A DNA stretch of 64,000 bases from Paenibacillus sp. (GTDB taxonomy: Bacteria; Bacillota; Bacilli; Paenibacillales; Paenibacillaceae): assembly GCA_023512345.1 (NCBI GenBank), contig JAILZT010000008.1, positions 62,001-126,000 on the forward strand, written 5' to 3'. Every line of letters begins with the position of its first letter. Positions within the stretch are counted from its first letter, which is position 1. A program made the translations under genes and the position numbers. Of the stretch, positions 26,679 through 35,176 are shown piece by piece. The notes under the pieces are model-generated. The model was not told the origin of the DNA and searched no databases. It saw only the letters and a program-made list of their open reading frames with translations.

Positions 26679-28421
26679 TTAATCCTTCGAGTAATCACGA
26701 ATCCGTGGGGGAATCAGCGAAACGTCCACGGGATCATAAGAAATTTGCGGGCCATCAGCACTCCATGTAGCCTTGGTAGTCTTCAGGAATTCAGCATCAT
26801 TACGTTCAGGGAATTCCGGCTTGTAATGCGCCCCACGGCTTTCATTACGCAGCAGCGCTCCGAGCGTCATAGCCTCCGACAGTTCCAGCATGTTCCACAG
26901 CTGGCGGGTGAAGGCAACACCCTGATTATTCCAACGCGATGTATCGCTCATATTAATGTTGCGGTAACGTTCCTTGAGCTCTTTGATCTTGGCGATCGTA
27001 GCTTCCAACTTGGCGTTGTGACGCACCACGGTCATGTTGTTCGTCATCCATTCGCCAAGCTCTTTGTGAATGACATAAGCATTTTCATTGCCGGACATCG
27101 CCAGAAGAGATTCATATTTCGTAACCTGCTTGCTATGAAAGCCATCGAACACCGTTGAAGAAATGTCCTGAACCGATTTCTTAAGGCCTTTTATATATTC
27201 AATAGCTTTAGGTCCAGCCATCATACCGCCATAAATCGCCGACACTAGGGAGTTGGCACCCAAACGGTTCGCTCCGTGATATTGGTATTCACATTCTCCT
27301 GCCGCAAAGAGGCCAGGAATGTTAGTCATTTGGTTATAATCGACCCACATGCCACCCATAGAATAATGCACGGCAGGGAAGATTTTCATCGGAATTTTAC
27401 GGGGATCATCCCCCATGAACTTCTCATAAATCTCAATAATTCCACCCAGCTTAACGTCCAGTTCCTTCGGGTCTTTATGGGAAAGATCCAAATACACCAT
27501 GTTCTCGCCGTTAATGCCCATACCCTTATCTACACAGACGTCAAAAATCTCACGGGTAGCAATATCGCGCGGCACCAGATTCCCGTAAGCCGGATATTTC
27601 TCTTCGAGGAAGTACCACGGTTTGCCATCCTTATAAGTCCAAATACGCCCACCTTCACCACGTGCCGATTCGGACATCAGCCGCAGCTTATCGTCTCCTG
27701 GAATGGCAGTCGGGTGAATCTGTATGAATTCTCCGTTGGCATAATGCACACCCTGTTGGTAGACAGCACTTGCAGCTGTACCTGTATTAATTACGGAGTT
27801 CGTTGTTTTGCCAAAAATAATTCCCGGACCTCCGCTGGCCAAAATAACAGCATCAGCAGGGAAAGTCTGGATTTCCATAGTTTTGAGGTTCTGGGCACTA
27901 ATGCCGCGGCATACACCTTCGTCATCGATAATCGCTGATAGGAACTCCCAGTTCTCGCTCTTAGTTACAAGACCCTCAGCTTCCCAGCGACGTACTTGTT
28001 CGTCAAGGGCATACAATAGCTGCTGGCCGGTTGTCGCACCTGCAAATGCTGTACGATGGCGTTTGGTTCCACCAAACCGGCGGAAATCGAGCAAGCCTTC
28101 CGGTGTCCGGTTGAACATAACGCCCATCCGGTCCATCAGATGAATAATACCTGGAGCGGCTTCACACATTGCCTTAACTGGCGGCTGGTTAGCCAAAAAG
28201 TCTCCGCCGTATACCGTGTCATCAAAATGCTCCCAAGGCGAGTCACCTTCACCCTTTGTATTTACAGCGCCATTGATACCACCTTGTGCGCACACAGAGT
28301 GAGATCTTTTGACGGGGACAAGCGAAAATAAATGAACATGCGCGCCGGATTCTGCCGCCTTGATGGTAGCCATCAGGCCGGCCAGACCGCCGCCCACGAT
28401 AATGATATCGGCTGTTGCCAT
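26679..28421 (-). CDS. sdhA: Succinate dehydrogenase flavoprotein subunit
   Basis: A 580-residue catalytic subunit oxidising succinate to fumarate. GGGLAGLMATIKAAESG binds FAD, HSVCAQGGINGA is the covalent flavin His region, and HPTAIPGDDKLRLMSESARGEGG and RLGANSLVSAIYGG are active-site segments of the family. Middle gene of sdhCAB; the ATG at 28421 has a weak GGGAG site. Confidence 0.95.
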   Translation of the reverse strand: MATADIIIVGGGLAGLMATIKAAESGAHVHLFSLVPVKRSHSVCAQGGINGAVNTKGEGDSPWEHFDDTVYGGDFLANQPPVKAMCEAAPGIIHLMDRMGVMFNRTPEGLLDFRRFGGTKRHRTAFAGATTGQQLLYALDEQVRRWEAEGLVTKSENWEFLSAIIDDEGVCRGISAQNLKTMEIQTFPADAVILASGGPGIIFGKTTNSVINTGTAASAVYQQGVHYANGEFIQIHPTAIPGDDKLRLMSESARGEGGRIWTYKDGKPWYFLEEKYPAYGNLVPRDIATREIFDVCVDKGMGINGENMVYLDLSHKDPKELDVKLGGIIEIYEKFMGDDPRKIPMKIFPAVHYSMGGMWVDYNQMTNIPGLFAAGECEYQYHGANRLGANSLVSAIYGGMMAGPKAIEYIKGLKKSVQDISSTVFDGFHSKQVTKYESLLAMSGNENAYVIHKELGEWMTNNMTVVRHNAKLEATIAKIKELKERYRNINMSDTSRWNNQGVAFTRQLWNMLELSEAMTLGALLRNESRGAHYKPEFPERNDAEFLKTTKATWSADGPQISYDPVDVSLIPPRIRDYSKD

Positions 28422-28535
28422 GATAGTTCACTCCCTTTAGTGAAAAGATCAGAACGATTACTGTGATCTAGTCTATTTTGATGGTTCTATTGAGAAATGA
28501 ATACCGCCCAAAGAGGACGGCACTACCATTTCTTC

Positions 28536-29201
28536 TTAGATCATAGCTTTTAAGGTCTGTGCAATAGCAGCTGTAGCTTGAAATTCACTGTCACGGAAAG
28601 TGACCAGAGAAATCAGGAACATGAACGTAATCAATACGAAAAGCCCTAAGCATAAAAAGGAGGATACCCGCTGTGATCTAGGTCCAACGGTTACTCCCCA
28701 ACTAATGAGGAAGGACCAAAGACCATTGGAGAAGTGGAAGGATGCCGAAATTACACCGATCACATAAAACGCAAGCATTAACGGTTGGGTCACAATATCA
28801 TGCATGACTCCGCCCAGCTCTTCATGCTTAACATTGCCAAGAGCCACCTGGAACCGAGTCTCAAATACATGCCAGACCACAAAGATGAACGTGATAATTC
28901 CTGTAATACGCTGTAGCGTATAACGCCAGTTTCTCTCTAGGTTATAACGGTTTAGGTTCGGCTTCGACTGATATGCGATGTACAGCCCGTAAACCCCATG
29001 ATACAACAAGGGAAGCCATATACCGAACAATTCCAGGAAGAAGACAAGCGGCAGGCTGTTCAGCCATAGCACACTGTCGTTGAATCCGGATGGCCCACCC
29101 TCAACTGCCGAGAAATTCGTCAGCATGTGCTCAAGGAAAAATCCACCGAGCGGGATAACGCCGAGCAAGGAATGAATCTTTCTGGAATAAAATCCTCTCA
29201 T
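28536..29201 (-). CDS. sdhC: Succinate dehydrogenase cytochrome b558 subunit
   Basis: A 221-residue membrane anchor with five hydrophobic segments, matching the Bacillus-type diheme SdhC. Histidines in HSLLGV, FLEHML, VVWHVFETR and SASFHFSNG are candidate heme ligands. The ATG at 29201 (AAAGGGGA, 9 bases upstream) is used; an earlier TTG overlaps the ribosome site. First gene of the operon; the LysR gene is divergent. Confidence 0.92.
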   Translation of the reverse strand: MRGFYSRKIHSLLGVIPLGGFFLEHMLTNFSAVEGGPSGFNDSVLWLNSLPLVFFLELFGIWLPLLYHGVYGLYIAYQSKPNLNRYNLERNWRYTLQRITGIITFIFVVWHVFETRFQVALGNVKHEELGGVMHDIVTQPLMLAFYVIGVISASFHFSNGLWSFLISWGVTVGPRSQRVSSFLCLGLFVLITFMFLISLVTFRDSEFQATAAIAQTLKAMI

Positions 29202-29640
29202 ACTAGAGTGTCCCCTTTCCAATTAAAACAGCGTTTTCATTAATGAGCATACACCGCCGGGGCCACAGTTGAAACAGGCTGATGTTGAGCGAGTAAAGCG
29301 ACTGAGTGTCTATAATCAACGCAATCCCTTGTTTTCCCGGACTTTGCTTCGTTATTCACAAAGTGTGAATATCTTGTGTCACTTTTAATGTTACTCTTTT
29401 TTCTCTTATAAGGGAATTGCAATCTAATTATTAATCGTTATACAATAAACGCATAAGAATATTTTTTATCTGATAATAATTCTCATCTAGAGCCCTTTTA
29501 AGATTGGATAAACCCTTTTTACCCTTATAAATTAAGTGAATTCATTAAACTCAGCTATGCTTTTTATCACTCCATTTCAATTTTTAAAAATACCGTAAAA
29601 TGCTCATTTAACCATACATTAGCCTAAAGGAGGACCTGAT
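29202..29640. other. Divergent control region between sdhC and a LysR gene
   Basis: 439 bp without a gene, strongly AT-rich from about 29340. It contains the palindrome TTCACA-AAG-TGTGAA at 29355-29369. I could not fix the sdh promoter with confidence. LysR proteins commonly act on the divergent gene, so regulation of sdhCAB is plausible. Confidence 0.5.
29355..29369. promoter_or_regulatory. Perfect palindromic operator candidate upstream of sdhCAB
   Basis: TTCACA and TGTGAA with a 3-bp centre. The half-sites resemble Rex or Fnr/Crp half-sites (TTCACAA, TGTGA) but the spacing matches neither standard box. It could be the operator of the divergent LysR protein or a redox regulator. Confidence 0.4.
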
Positions 29641-30549
29641 ATGTTTGATGATTTGGATATTTTCGCCGCAGTTGTGGAGCATTCCAGCCTAAATCGGGCT
29701 TCCCGCCAACTCAATTTGTCTCAGCCCGCCCTGTCCCGTAAAATCTCCAAGCTGGAGGAAAGGCTTGGCGTTCCTCTGTTCAATCGACACGGCAAGCGGC
29801 TGGAGTTGACCGAAGTTGGCCGTCTCACTTATACCTATGCGCTGGAGCAGAGACAGCAACGGTCCAAATTTCTCGACGCCCTCTCCAAATTCAAAGAAGG
29901 CGGGCCACAGCTCGTAACACTCGGGGCCAGCCTGACGACATTACAAACGACCCTGCCACCGTTGGTAAATGCCTACATGGAAAAGTATCCGGCTGCTGAG
30001 CTGAAACTTATAACTGGCAGAACCCATGAGATCGTCTCCTCGGTCAGTGAGGGGAAGTCCGACGTCGGCATCATCGCTTCTTCCATTAAAGAGCCCGGAC
30101 TTCGCTGTATTCCTCTGTTCGAGGACCAGCTAAGGTTGGTTGTCTCTGAGCATCATCCGCTAACCTTATCACCAAAACTAACCATGGAACACCTCTCTCG
30201 GCTTCCTATGATCCTCTTTTCCAAGGGAACCTGGTACCGCCGGCTAACTGATGATTTATTCCAGCGTTGTGGCATTGATCCTGACGTACGCATGGAGATT
30301 GACTCCTTCGAAGCCATCGTTCGGTTACTGCCGACGATTAAGGCTGCTGCGCTGCTGCCCAAATCCTATCTGCGTCCCGAGCTGCTGAACGGCGGCGGGC
30401 TTGTCTCCCTGCACATCAAGGAGCTGGAGCAGACTCAACGGACCACCTGCCTAATCTATAGCGACAGCGGGGGGCTGAGCACAGCCGCACGCTCTCTGGT
30501 GCAGACTACGGAGGATGTGTTTCTCCCCGGACGGGATAGTCAAGACTAA
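29641..30549 (+). CDS. LysR family transcriptional regulator divergent from sdh
   Basis: A 302-residue LysR protein. The winged helix-turn-helix is at the start (SLNRASRQLNLSQPALSRKISKLEERLG), followed by a two-lobe effector domain (LVTLGASLTTLQ... and DVGIIASS). RBS AAAGGAGG precedes ATG 29641. Position opposite sdhCAB suggests it senses a central-metabolism compound, in the way CcpC controls TCA genes in Bacillus; this is inference. Confidence 0.88.
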   Translation: MFDDLDIFAAVVEHSSLNRASRQLNLSQPALSRKISKLEERLGVPLFNRHGKRLELTEVGRLTYTYALEQRQQRSKFLDALSKFKEGGPQLVTLGASLTTLQTTLPPLVNAYMEKYPAAELKLITGRTHEIVSSVSEGKSDVGIIASSIKEPGLRCIPLFEDQLRLVVSEHHPLTLSPKLTMEHLSRLPMILFSKGTWYRRLTDDLFQRCGIDPDVRMEIDSFEAIVRLLPTIKAAALLPKSYLRPELLNGGGLVSLHIKELEQTQRTTCLIYSDSGGLSTAARSLVQTTEDVFLPGRDSQD

Positions 30550-30610
30550 TCTCACTCTAGCCTTGAGACAGGCACTCTGACTTTAGCCATTCGCATGAAA
30601 TAGACGCAAA

Positions 30611-30647
30611 AAAACCTCTACCTTATTTTCAGGCAGAGGTTTTTTTG
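30611..30647. terminator. Bidirectional terminator between lysR and ktrC
   Basis: AACCTCT / AGAGGTT with inner CCT/AGG pairing, flanked by A and T runs on both sides; serves both convergent genes. Confidence 0.85.
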
Positions 30648-30667
30648 ATATGCAGGGTTTGCAAACA

Positions 30668-31336
30668 CTAATGCTCACTCATAGCACCATTCTCAAATCG
30701 ATCAATGCTTTCATTGGAACCAATAACAACTACAATATCACCCTTGTACAAATGATCATGCGCGGTTGGAGCTACAATAATTCCACTTTCGCGATTGAGG
30801 GCAATAATGCTGCATCCGTATTTAGCCCGAGTGTTTAGCTCGGACAAGCTCTTACCATCCATGCAAGCCGGTACAGTCAGTTCGACGATTTTGTAGTCCT
30901 TGGAGATTTCAATATAATCGAGCAAATGGGGCTGCACTAACTGATGTGCGACACGAATTCCCATATCTTTTTCCGGAAAGATAACCCGGTCAACCCCTAG
31001 TTTAGATAACGCACGTCCATGTAATATCGAAATTGCCTTGGCAACTACCTGTTTGACCCCAAGCTCTTTTAGTAAAATAGCTGCCAAAATGCTGCGCTCC
31101 ATATTATCGCCAATGGCTACAATCCCACAGTCAAAATTCCGTACACCGAGAGATCGCATGATCCCCTCATCTGTCGCATCTGCCATCACAGCATGCGTCA
31201 AATGATCGCTCATTTCATCTACACGTTCCTCGTGATGGTCTATTCCCAATACCTCGTAGCCCATTTCCATAAGTTCAAGCGCCAGACTGGAACCAAAACG
31301 GCCTAGCCCGATTACTACAAATTGCTGTGCTTTCAT
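30668..31336 (-). CDS. Potassium uptake regulatory subunit KtrC/KtrA (RCK protein)
   Basis: The 222-residue cytosolic gating subunit of the Ktr K+ transporter. GLGRFGSSLALELMEMGYEV is the RCK_N Rossmann motif, with D at the end of strand 2 (IDHHEERV). The C-terminal RCK_C domain starts near residue 135. It follows the TrkH-type gene by 14 bp in an operon under a c-di-AMP riboswitch. RCK_C domains of KtrA/KtrC bind c-di-AMP, so the messenger probably acts twice here. Confidence 0.9.
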   Translation of the reverse strand: MKAQQFVVIGLGRFGSSLALELMEMGYEVLGIDHHEERVDEMSDHLTHAVMADATDEGIMRSLGVRNFDCGIVAIGDNMERSILAAILLKELGVKQVVAKAISILHGRALSKLGVDRVIFPEKDMGIRVAHQLVQPHLLDYIEISKDYKIVELTVPACMDGKSLSELNTRAKYGCSIIALNRESGIIVAPTAHDHLYKGDIVVVIGSNESIDRFENGAMSEH

Positions 31337-31350
31337 GTCCGGTTGACTCC

Positions 31351-32718
31351 TTATCCAATAATCATTTTACCTTCTGGATACTTATACAGCGGTTTACCTT
31401 GTTTAGGTCCAATTGCATAAGCCAATGTCAAGATCCCAAGTCGTCCGCAAAACATTGTTAGTGAGATCAATATTTTACCAATAAGTGACAACTCCGGTGT
31501 CAGCCCCATAGTTAGCCCAACTGTTGCAAAAGCCGAGGTTGTCTCAAAAAGAATCATTAAAAAATTACGATCCTCTGTGGTGGAGAGTACCATTGACACG
31601 GAAATAACCAGTAGCAGGGCAAGCAGTGTAATCGTAAGCGCCTTGAAGATACGCTCCTGTGCTAACCGATAGCGGAACATTACGATATCATCTCGTCCGC
31701 GCAACATAGCAATAACCGCACCGATCATAATTGTAAACGTTGTTGTTTTGATACCACCACCGGTTGATCCCGGCGAAGCACCGATAAACATAAGAATGAC
31801 CATAAAAAACTGAGAAGCCTGACGCAATCCGGCGATATCCACCGTATTAGCTCCAGCTGTACGAGGCGTGACGGATTGGAAGAAAGAAGCTAATAACTTA
31901 CCGCCGAAGTTCAAGGGGCCGAGCGTACGTTGGTTTGTAAACTCAAATACGAAAATAACTAGTGTACCTACGAGAATGAGTACTGCCGTCATAAACAGCA
32001 CGACCTTACTGTGAAGGGACAGCCTGCGCGTTTTTTTATATTCCACAAGGTCTGCCATAACGATAAATCCAATCCCGCCAAGAATGATCAGAACCATCAC
32101 AACAATATTCACTAGCGGATCATTCACATAGCCGGTCAAGCTGCGATATTCACCAAACAGATCAAAGCCTGCGTTGTTGAACATCGATACCGCATGAAAT
32201 ATGCCAAAATAAATGGCTTTTCCCAAAGGCATATCAAAGGCCCAACGAATAGTCAGAAGTACGGCCGCAGTTCCTTCAATAACCAGAGAATAGATTAACA
32301 CCCTGCGGATCAGCCGTACAATGCCCTCCATAGAATTCTGATTCATTGCTTCCTGCAGTATAAGTCTGTCTCTTAAGGAAATTTTGCGCTTCAGTACCAG
32401 TGCAAACAAAGTGGCCATGGTCATAAATCCTAAACCGCCAATTTGAATAAGCATCATAATTACGGTATGGCCAAACGTTGAAAAGAATGTTCCGGTATCC
32501 CTAACCACGAGTCCTGTAACGCAGGTGGCTGAAGTCGCCGTAAACAGCGCATCGATAAATTTTAGGGAATGCCCTGTTGTGTTGGAAATAGGGAGCATTA
32601 ACAGGAATGTTCCTAGTAGAATAATAGCAGCGAAGCCGAACACCAGTATCTTTGGTGGAGAGAGCTTCAGGAAGCTGAACTTAGAAATCTTTGATAACGG
32701 CGAAACCAAATCCTTCAC
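31351..32718 (-). CDS. Potassium uptake transmembrane subunit KtrD/KtrB (TrkH family)
   Basis: A 455-residue membrane protein with the four M1-P-M2 repeats of TrkH/KtrB. Pore-loop segments are visible as ATSATCVTGL, AVSMFNNAGFDLFG, PRTAGANTVD with GASPGSTGGG, and TTSAFATVGL; the conserved pore Gly occurs in each. The likely GTG start at 32718 has a modest site (AATGAG). First gene of the ktr operon. Confidence 0.9.
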   Translation of the reverse strand: MKDLVSPLSKISKFSFLKLSPPKILVFGFAAIILLGTFLLMLPISNTTGHSLKFIDALFTATSATCVTGLVVRDTGTFFSTFGHTVIMMLIQIGGLGFMTMATLFALVLKRKISLRDRLILQEAMNQNSMEGIVRLIRRVLIYSLVIEGTAAVLLTIRWAFDMPLGKAIYFGIFHAVSMFNNAGFDLFGEYRSLTGYVNDPLVNIVVMVLIILGGIGFIVMADLVEYKKTRRLSLHSKVVLFMTAVLILVGTLVIFVFEFTNQRTLGPLNFGGKLLASFFQSVTPRTAGANTVDIAGLRQASQFFMVILMFIGASPGSTGGGIKTTTFTIMIGAVIAMLRGRDDIVMFRYRLAQERIFKALTITLLALLLVISVSMVLSTTEDRNFLMILFETTSAFATVGLTMGLTPELSLIGKILISLTMFCGRLGILTLAYAIGPKQGKPLYKYPEGKMIIG

Positions 32719-32765
32719 CTCATTACTAAATTTATAAAATCAATTTATAGTTAAAGGAAGCCAAC

Positions 32766-32806
32766 AAAAAAAGCACTGGAACACCAATGCCCTTACCCTT
32801 GGTTCC
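32766..32806 (-). terminator. Expression-platform terminator of the c-di-AMP riboswitch
   Basis: Read on the minus strand, GGAACCAAGGG and CATTGGTGTTCC form a stem followed by GTGCTTTTTTTG. It stands between the aptamer and the ktr start codon. Confidence 0.88.
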
Positions 32807-32972
32807 TGCAGTAAATAAGCCTACGAGGTTAGCTGTCGGATTCGGGCAACTGCAGGCCGCCCTATTCGTTCCTTGAACGAAATTCACCCCCGGTGAAGTA
32901 ATGCCAACATAAGCGGCGCACTCACCTTTAATCACTTCTTATGGTTCCCCCGTTTTCACCTGAAATTCGGCT
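32807..32972 (-). promoter_or_regulatory. c-di-AMP riboswitch (ydaO/yuaA class)
   Basis: On the minus strand the leader contains the class hallmarks in order: ACGGGGGAACC, AGGTGAGTGCGCCGCT, GGGGGTGAA, and CCGAATCCGACAGC followed by TAACCTCGTAGGC. These match the conserved core of the ydaO motif. Binding of c-di-AMP to this class turns transcription off. Placement before ktrD/ktrC matches the known use of this riboswitch for K+ transporter genes. Aptamer edges are approximate. Confidence 0.93.
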
Positions 32973-32991
32973 ACTATGCAATTGCATACAA

Positions 32992-33020
32992 ATTATAAAC
33001 GTTCTGGTCTGACTTCACAA
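32992..33020 (-). promoter_or_regulatory. SigA-type promoter of the riboswitch-ktr operon
   Basis: On the minus strand, TTGTGA (33020-33015), 17-bp spacer, TATAAT (32997-32992). It lies just upstream of the aptamer. Confidence 0.75.
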
Positions 33021-33209
33021 AGACAATATTAATGGGTTTTTACATAAAATAAGGCGGTTTAGAGAGTAGGCGACCGATATAACCCCTTTTTTCACGCCTT
33101 TTCCGGTAATTTCCTGCAAATACATCGTTATTTCATGATTTTAGTTAGTATTATAAATTAAATAGCATAAGAAGAGCTTGTTTCACGTAAAAGGATAATA
33201 CAACTATTT

Positions 33210-33239
33210 TTGGAACTTCCGAGGCATTACTACTATAAT
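33210..33239 (+). promoter_or_regulatory. Promoter of the CPBP protease gene
   Basis: TTGGAA at 33210-33215, 18-bp spacer, TATAAT at 33234-33239, 40 bp before the start codon. Confidence 0.6.
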
Positions 33240-33278
33240 GGAATATAACATTGTCAGTTAATCACAAGGAGGCGTTTC

Positions 33279-34964
33279 ATGAACCCCGTCGGCCAGCCCC
33301 TTCAGCAGAGGGCCCTATCCAAGAGACTCATCTTCACGGGCATCATCTGTCTTATTCTTTTTTTTACGTTTCAGGTTCTTCCCTCTTTGCTCGCAAGTAC
33401 TTCTGAGCAGGAGACTACCGTCATTAGCAAAGCGGATGCCCTCGATAAGGCAACGTCCTTCGCAACAAAGGAGCTTGGATATACAGCTGATGCACAAGAT
33501 GAGTGGTCTGTTGTTTATCAATCAGATTCCTCCTTTTACGGCTATATGTCAAGAGAAAAACTTTTAGAAGACTATAACAAGAAAAAGCTAGATCAACGAT
33601 ATCCGTATGATGTGTTTCAAGTTTCACTCCTTTCCCCACTGGGGGAGAAAGAAATGAACCTATCCATTGACCTTAACATGTATACGGGTGAGGTGGTGGC
33701 CTTCGATCGCAGAGCGAAATCATCCTCCGCAGACTTGCAAGGCTTTGGAATCCAGTCTGTGGCTTCCGATGAGAGCAGCGAGTCCTCAATGACACTTGAA
33801 CAGATGGAGAACCTTGCCCGTCCATGGCTTAAGAAGTGGGGAGCCAATCCCTCTAAGCTTCAGATCGAGGCGAACTCCAACAACTTTGGGCTTGTTTATT
33901 CAGACAGCACCATCAAGGTAGGGGAATCGAGACTGCTTTATAACTTCAATTTTGCTGAAGGAGAAGTTTCTTCTTTTAAAGCTGGTTTTACGGCCCCAAA
34001 CTGGCATACCTCATACGTGGAGGAACAGACCTCACTAGCCAAGAAGCTAACTCTTTTCGGCTATGGCTTGCCTACGCTGGCTCTAGGTATTTTGGCGCTG
34101 ATTTACAGCATTTTAAGAAGAGGACATACCTCATTTGCACGAGGTGCATTTCTAAGTACAGTACATTTCATAATTATGATGGTCAGTACCTATAATATGG
34201 TACCCGTAAACTCTGATCCCAGTACCGAGACACAGGCTTCCGCTATCATATTATTTGTCATCTATGTACTCTACAGCTTGCTAATGTCCTCCCTGCTCTA
34301 CTTCTCTCTAGTCGGCGGCAACGGACTGTGGCGCAAAGAGGAAGGGCTGAATCCATGGCCTCGCGCCAAAGAACCTGGATATGGACAATATGTCCTCGAC
34401 AGTATCCGTGCCGGTTATATTTGGGCTTTCATTTTGCTCGGTGTACAGACGATTATGTTCATTATACTGTCGTATACACTGGATAACTGGTCCACAACAG
34501 ACGCATCGCAGTCTCCCTATAACATGAAATACGCCTGGCTGCTGCCAATTATGGCCTGGCTTGCAGGTCTATCCGAGGAAGCAATCTATCGCTTATTTGG
34601 GATTCGCATGCTGAAAAAGCTGGTTCGCAGCACCCTCGCCGCCTGCTTAATCACCTCACTTATTTGGGCTTTAGGACATACGCTGTATCCTATCTATCCC
34701 GTGAGTTCCCGTCCTATCGAACTTATGGTCATCGGACTTCTGTTCAGCTATGTTTTTCTCCGCTACGGATTTATCGCCGTAATGTTCAGCCATGTCGTGT
34801 TTGACAGCATCCTAATGGGCGCTACGCTGATCTTCATGAAGGAGAGTATAAATGTCGGCGCTGGGATCTTCGCGATTGTAATGCCGTTCCTGGTGGGCTA
34901 CATTGTATACCGATTTAATCCACCACAGAAGCCACAGCAGGCAGAACCGTTAATCTTTGATTAA
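33279..34964 (+). CDS. CPBP family intramembrane metalloprotease
   Basis: 561 residues. One N-terminal membrane segment (LIFTGIICLILFFTFQVL) is followed by an approximately 230-residue extracytoplasmic region and then a multi-helix C-terminal half. CPBP/Abi motifs are complete: SEEAIYR (around 431-437), WALGHT (F/W-x-x-x-H) and MFSHVVFD (H-x-x-x-D/N). Members cleave within membranes (Rce1-like) and act in stress or bacteriocin immunity; the target here is unknown. RBS AAGGAGG precedes ATG 33279. The large outer domain is unusual next to minimal CPBP proteins. Confidence 0.87.
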   Translation: MNPVGQPLQQRALSKRLIFTGIICLILFFTFQVLPSLLASTSEQETTVISKADALDKATSFATKELGYTADAQDEWSVVYQSDSSFYGYMSREKLLEDYNKKKLDQRYPYDVFQVSLLSPLGEKEMNLSIDLNMYTGEVVAFDRRAKSSSADLQGFGIQSVASDESSESSMTLEQMENLARPWLKKWGANPSKLQIEANSNNFGLVYSDSTIKVGESRLLYNFNFAEGEVSSFKAGFTAPNWHTSYVEEQTSLAKKLTLFGYGLPTLALGILALIYSILRRGHTSFARGAFLSTVHFIIMMVSTYNMVPVNSDPSTETQASAIILFVIYVLYSLLMSSLLYFSLVGGNGLWRKEEGLNPWPRAKEPGYGQYVLDSIRAGYIWAFILLGVQTIMFIILSYTLDNWSTTDASQSPYNMKYAWLLPIMAWLAGLSEEAIYRLFGIRMLKKLVRSTLAACLITSLIWALGHTLYPIYPVSSRPIELMVIGLLFSYVFLRYGFIAVMFSHVVFDSILMGATLIFMKESINVGAGIFAIVMPFLVGYIVYRFNPPQKPQQAEPLIFD

Positions 34965-34972
34965 AAATAGGG

Positions 34973-35020
34973 AGTTGACCTTTAAGCCAGATGATGGCTA
35001 CTTGGGTCAGCTCTTTTTTG
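34973..35020 (+). terminator. Terminator after the CPBP gene
   Basis: GAGTTGACC / GGGTCAGCTC arms with an inner AGCCA/TGGCT hairpin, followed by TTTTTT. Confidence 0.85.
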
Positions 35021-35114
35021 TGCCTTGATGAGGACGCTCTATGCGGACACTGAATACCTTATTTACAAGAACTCGGCTATAAATAGCCACCAATTTTCTA
35101 ATCATCCCCAATTC

Positions 35115-35144
35115 AAAAAGGCCAACCGCAAGGGTTGGCCTTTT
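35115..35144 (-). terminator. Terminator after uvrC
   Basis: AAAAAGGCCAACC / GGGTTGGCCTTTTT with a GCAA loop, immediately downstream of the uvrC stop codon. Confidence 0.92.
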
Positions 35145-35176
35145 TAAGTACTTAATGTCTATGAGTAATAACCTAA

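Larger units (their letters stand above)
32719..33278. other. Divergent control region of the ktr operon and the CPBP gene
   Basis: 560 bp with no protein gene. From left to right it holds the riboswitch terminator and aptamer (to about 32972), the ktr promoter (32992-33020), an AT-rich stretch with nothing I recognise (33021-33205), and the promoter of the protease gene. Confidence 0.8.

Noticed and set aside
26577..28143. Large + strand frames opposite sdhA (193, 220 and 111 codons)
   Set aside because: They are antisense to a clear SdhA coding sequence with no supporting start signals.
32732..32935. 67-codon open frame on the minus strand
   Set aside because: It lies inside the c-di-AMP riboswitch and its terminator.
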